This document shows positions 63,637 through 64,000 of a stretch of DNA of 64,000 bases, piece by piece. The stretch is from NCBI GenBank assembly GCA_964023205.1, contig OZ026844.1:13688790-13752789 (forward strand). Reading direction: 5' to 3'. Origin of the DNA: Lutraria lutraria. Its lineage: Eukaryota > Mollusca > Bivalvia > Venerida > Mactridae. The position numbers were made by a program, and so were the translations under genes. How positions within the stretch are numbered: position 1 is the stretch's first letter; each line of letters starts with the position of its first letter. The notes below the pieces were generated by a model. That model had not been told where the DNA came from, searched no databases, and worked only from the letters and a program-made list of their open reading frames with translations.

Positions 63637-63963
63637 TCACTTTAAGTTTTTTCTCTCTTTTATTTAGTGTTTTACCATTATTTTCAGGTCTTTTTCACTC
63701 TCTTAACGTTTTCTCTCTCTTTTAGTTAGTGTTTTTACCATTATTTTCAGGTTTAGTTCATTCACTTTAAGTTTTTCTTTCCTGTTTTCCATTCACTTCC
63801 TAAATTTTTTTATCAGAATTCATTCAGTTCCTCAGGTCAGCTATCTAGGTTGTGTGTGTCCGTATTTATTGCAGATGAATTAAACTGATGTAAAGAATGG
63901 TACATTTTAGGTACGGGAAAATTTGTTACATGTGATGTTAAGTTCTTACTTTTTCTTTGATAG

Positions 63964-64000
63964 GACCTCAGTTTCTCTGGTTGGTAATGCAGTGCAATGA
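63964..64000 (+). CDS. Possible exon start at the window edge
   Basis: TTTTTCTTTGATAG is a good acceptor. The following GACCTCAGTTTCTCTGGTTG can end at a GGTAATG donor-like site or read on from MFIKNKWE in phase 0 as DLSFSGW then TAA. Too short to judge. Confidence 0.2.

Larger units (their letters stand above)
53960..63790. repeat. Dimeric satellite, 776 + 870 bp, 12 monomers
   Basis: The hairpin landmark GTTTGCCTC recurs at 54556, 55332, 56202, 56977, 57848, 58623, 59493, 60269, 61140, 61915, 62786 and 63560: spacing alternates 774-776 and 870-871, so the true unit is a ~1,646-bp dimer. Long monomers differ by a segment that includes TTTTTACTGATTTTTTCTCAC; short ones carry an extra TTTAAAT in the GCAGTTGCT block. 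The body is T-rich with repeated CCATTATTTTCAGGT, and the block before the hairpin is SINE tail (see 43620-43825). Adjacent dimers are almost identical. Confidence 0.95.

Overview
This is animal nuclear DNA. It is AT-rich, has spliceosomal introns, has almost no long open reading frames, and is full of DNA-transposon debris, tRNA-derived SINE fragments and long tandem arrays. The mix of a decayed RecQ-like helicase, tRNA-headed SINEs, many TIR elements and large homogenised arrays suggests a marine invertebrate, most likely a bivalve mollusc. That assignment is inference; no diagnostic host gene is intact here.

Layout. 1-10.7 kb: repeat-rich DNA with a 1.3-kb TIR element (842-2141), a dead three-exon RecQ-like helicase (3219-7001) interrupted by a 558-bp MITE, a pogo/Tigger-like MITE, a 7-bp-TSD element, a TTAA MITE, a SINE relic and a 30-bp minisatellite. 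10.9-36.6 kb, minus strand: the main feature, a candidate gene made of a tandem array of near-identical exons. I count 41 copies of a 144-nt exon (type A; one copy is 147 nt), 4 copies of a longer relative (type B), 4 copies of a 21-nt microexon and a distinct 3' exon with a stop codon (10923-11047). The type A and microexon copies have consensus splice sites and symmetric 1-1 phase, so any number could be joined in frame. Diverged ~360-bp direct repeats lie near both edges (about 11755-12112 and 36735-37090).

The array is interrupted at 20993-26423 by one TIR element with a 3-bp AAA target duplication. That element carries a TTAA MITE (22983-24089), which itself carries a TAA-duplicating PIF/Harbinger-like MITE (23203-23927). 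Each inner insertion restores its target exactly when removed.

37-53.8 kb has no gene I can support apart from a broken Harbinger transposase fragment (47507-48030, minus) and one unidentified open exon-like piece (53126-53242, minus). It holds SINEs, minisatellites, small MITEs and two remarkable 36-bp and 28-bp palindromic insertions with perfect 7-bp target duplications. 53.8-64 kb: an exon-like piece with a possible start codon (53826-53952, plus), then a ~9.8-kb dimeric satellite (776 + 870 bp, 12 monomers), then a possible acceptor at 63964. The satellite is probably intronic, and each monomer carries a SINE tail folded into a long hairpin.

The best candidate for something undescribed is the exon array: a gene whose length, and possibly isoform choice, depends on tandem duplication of one symmetric exon.
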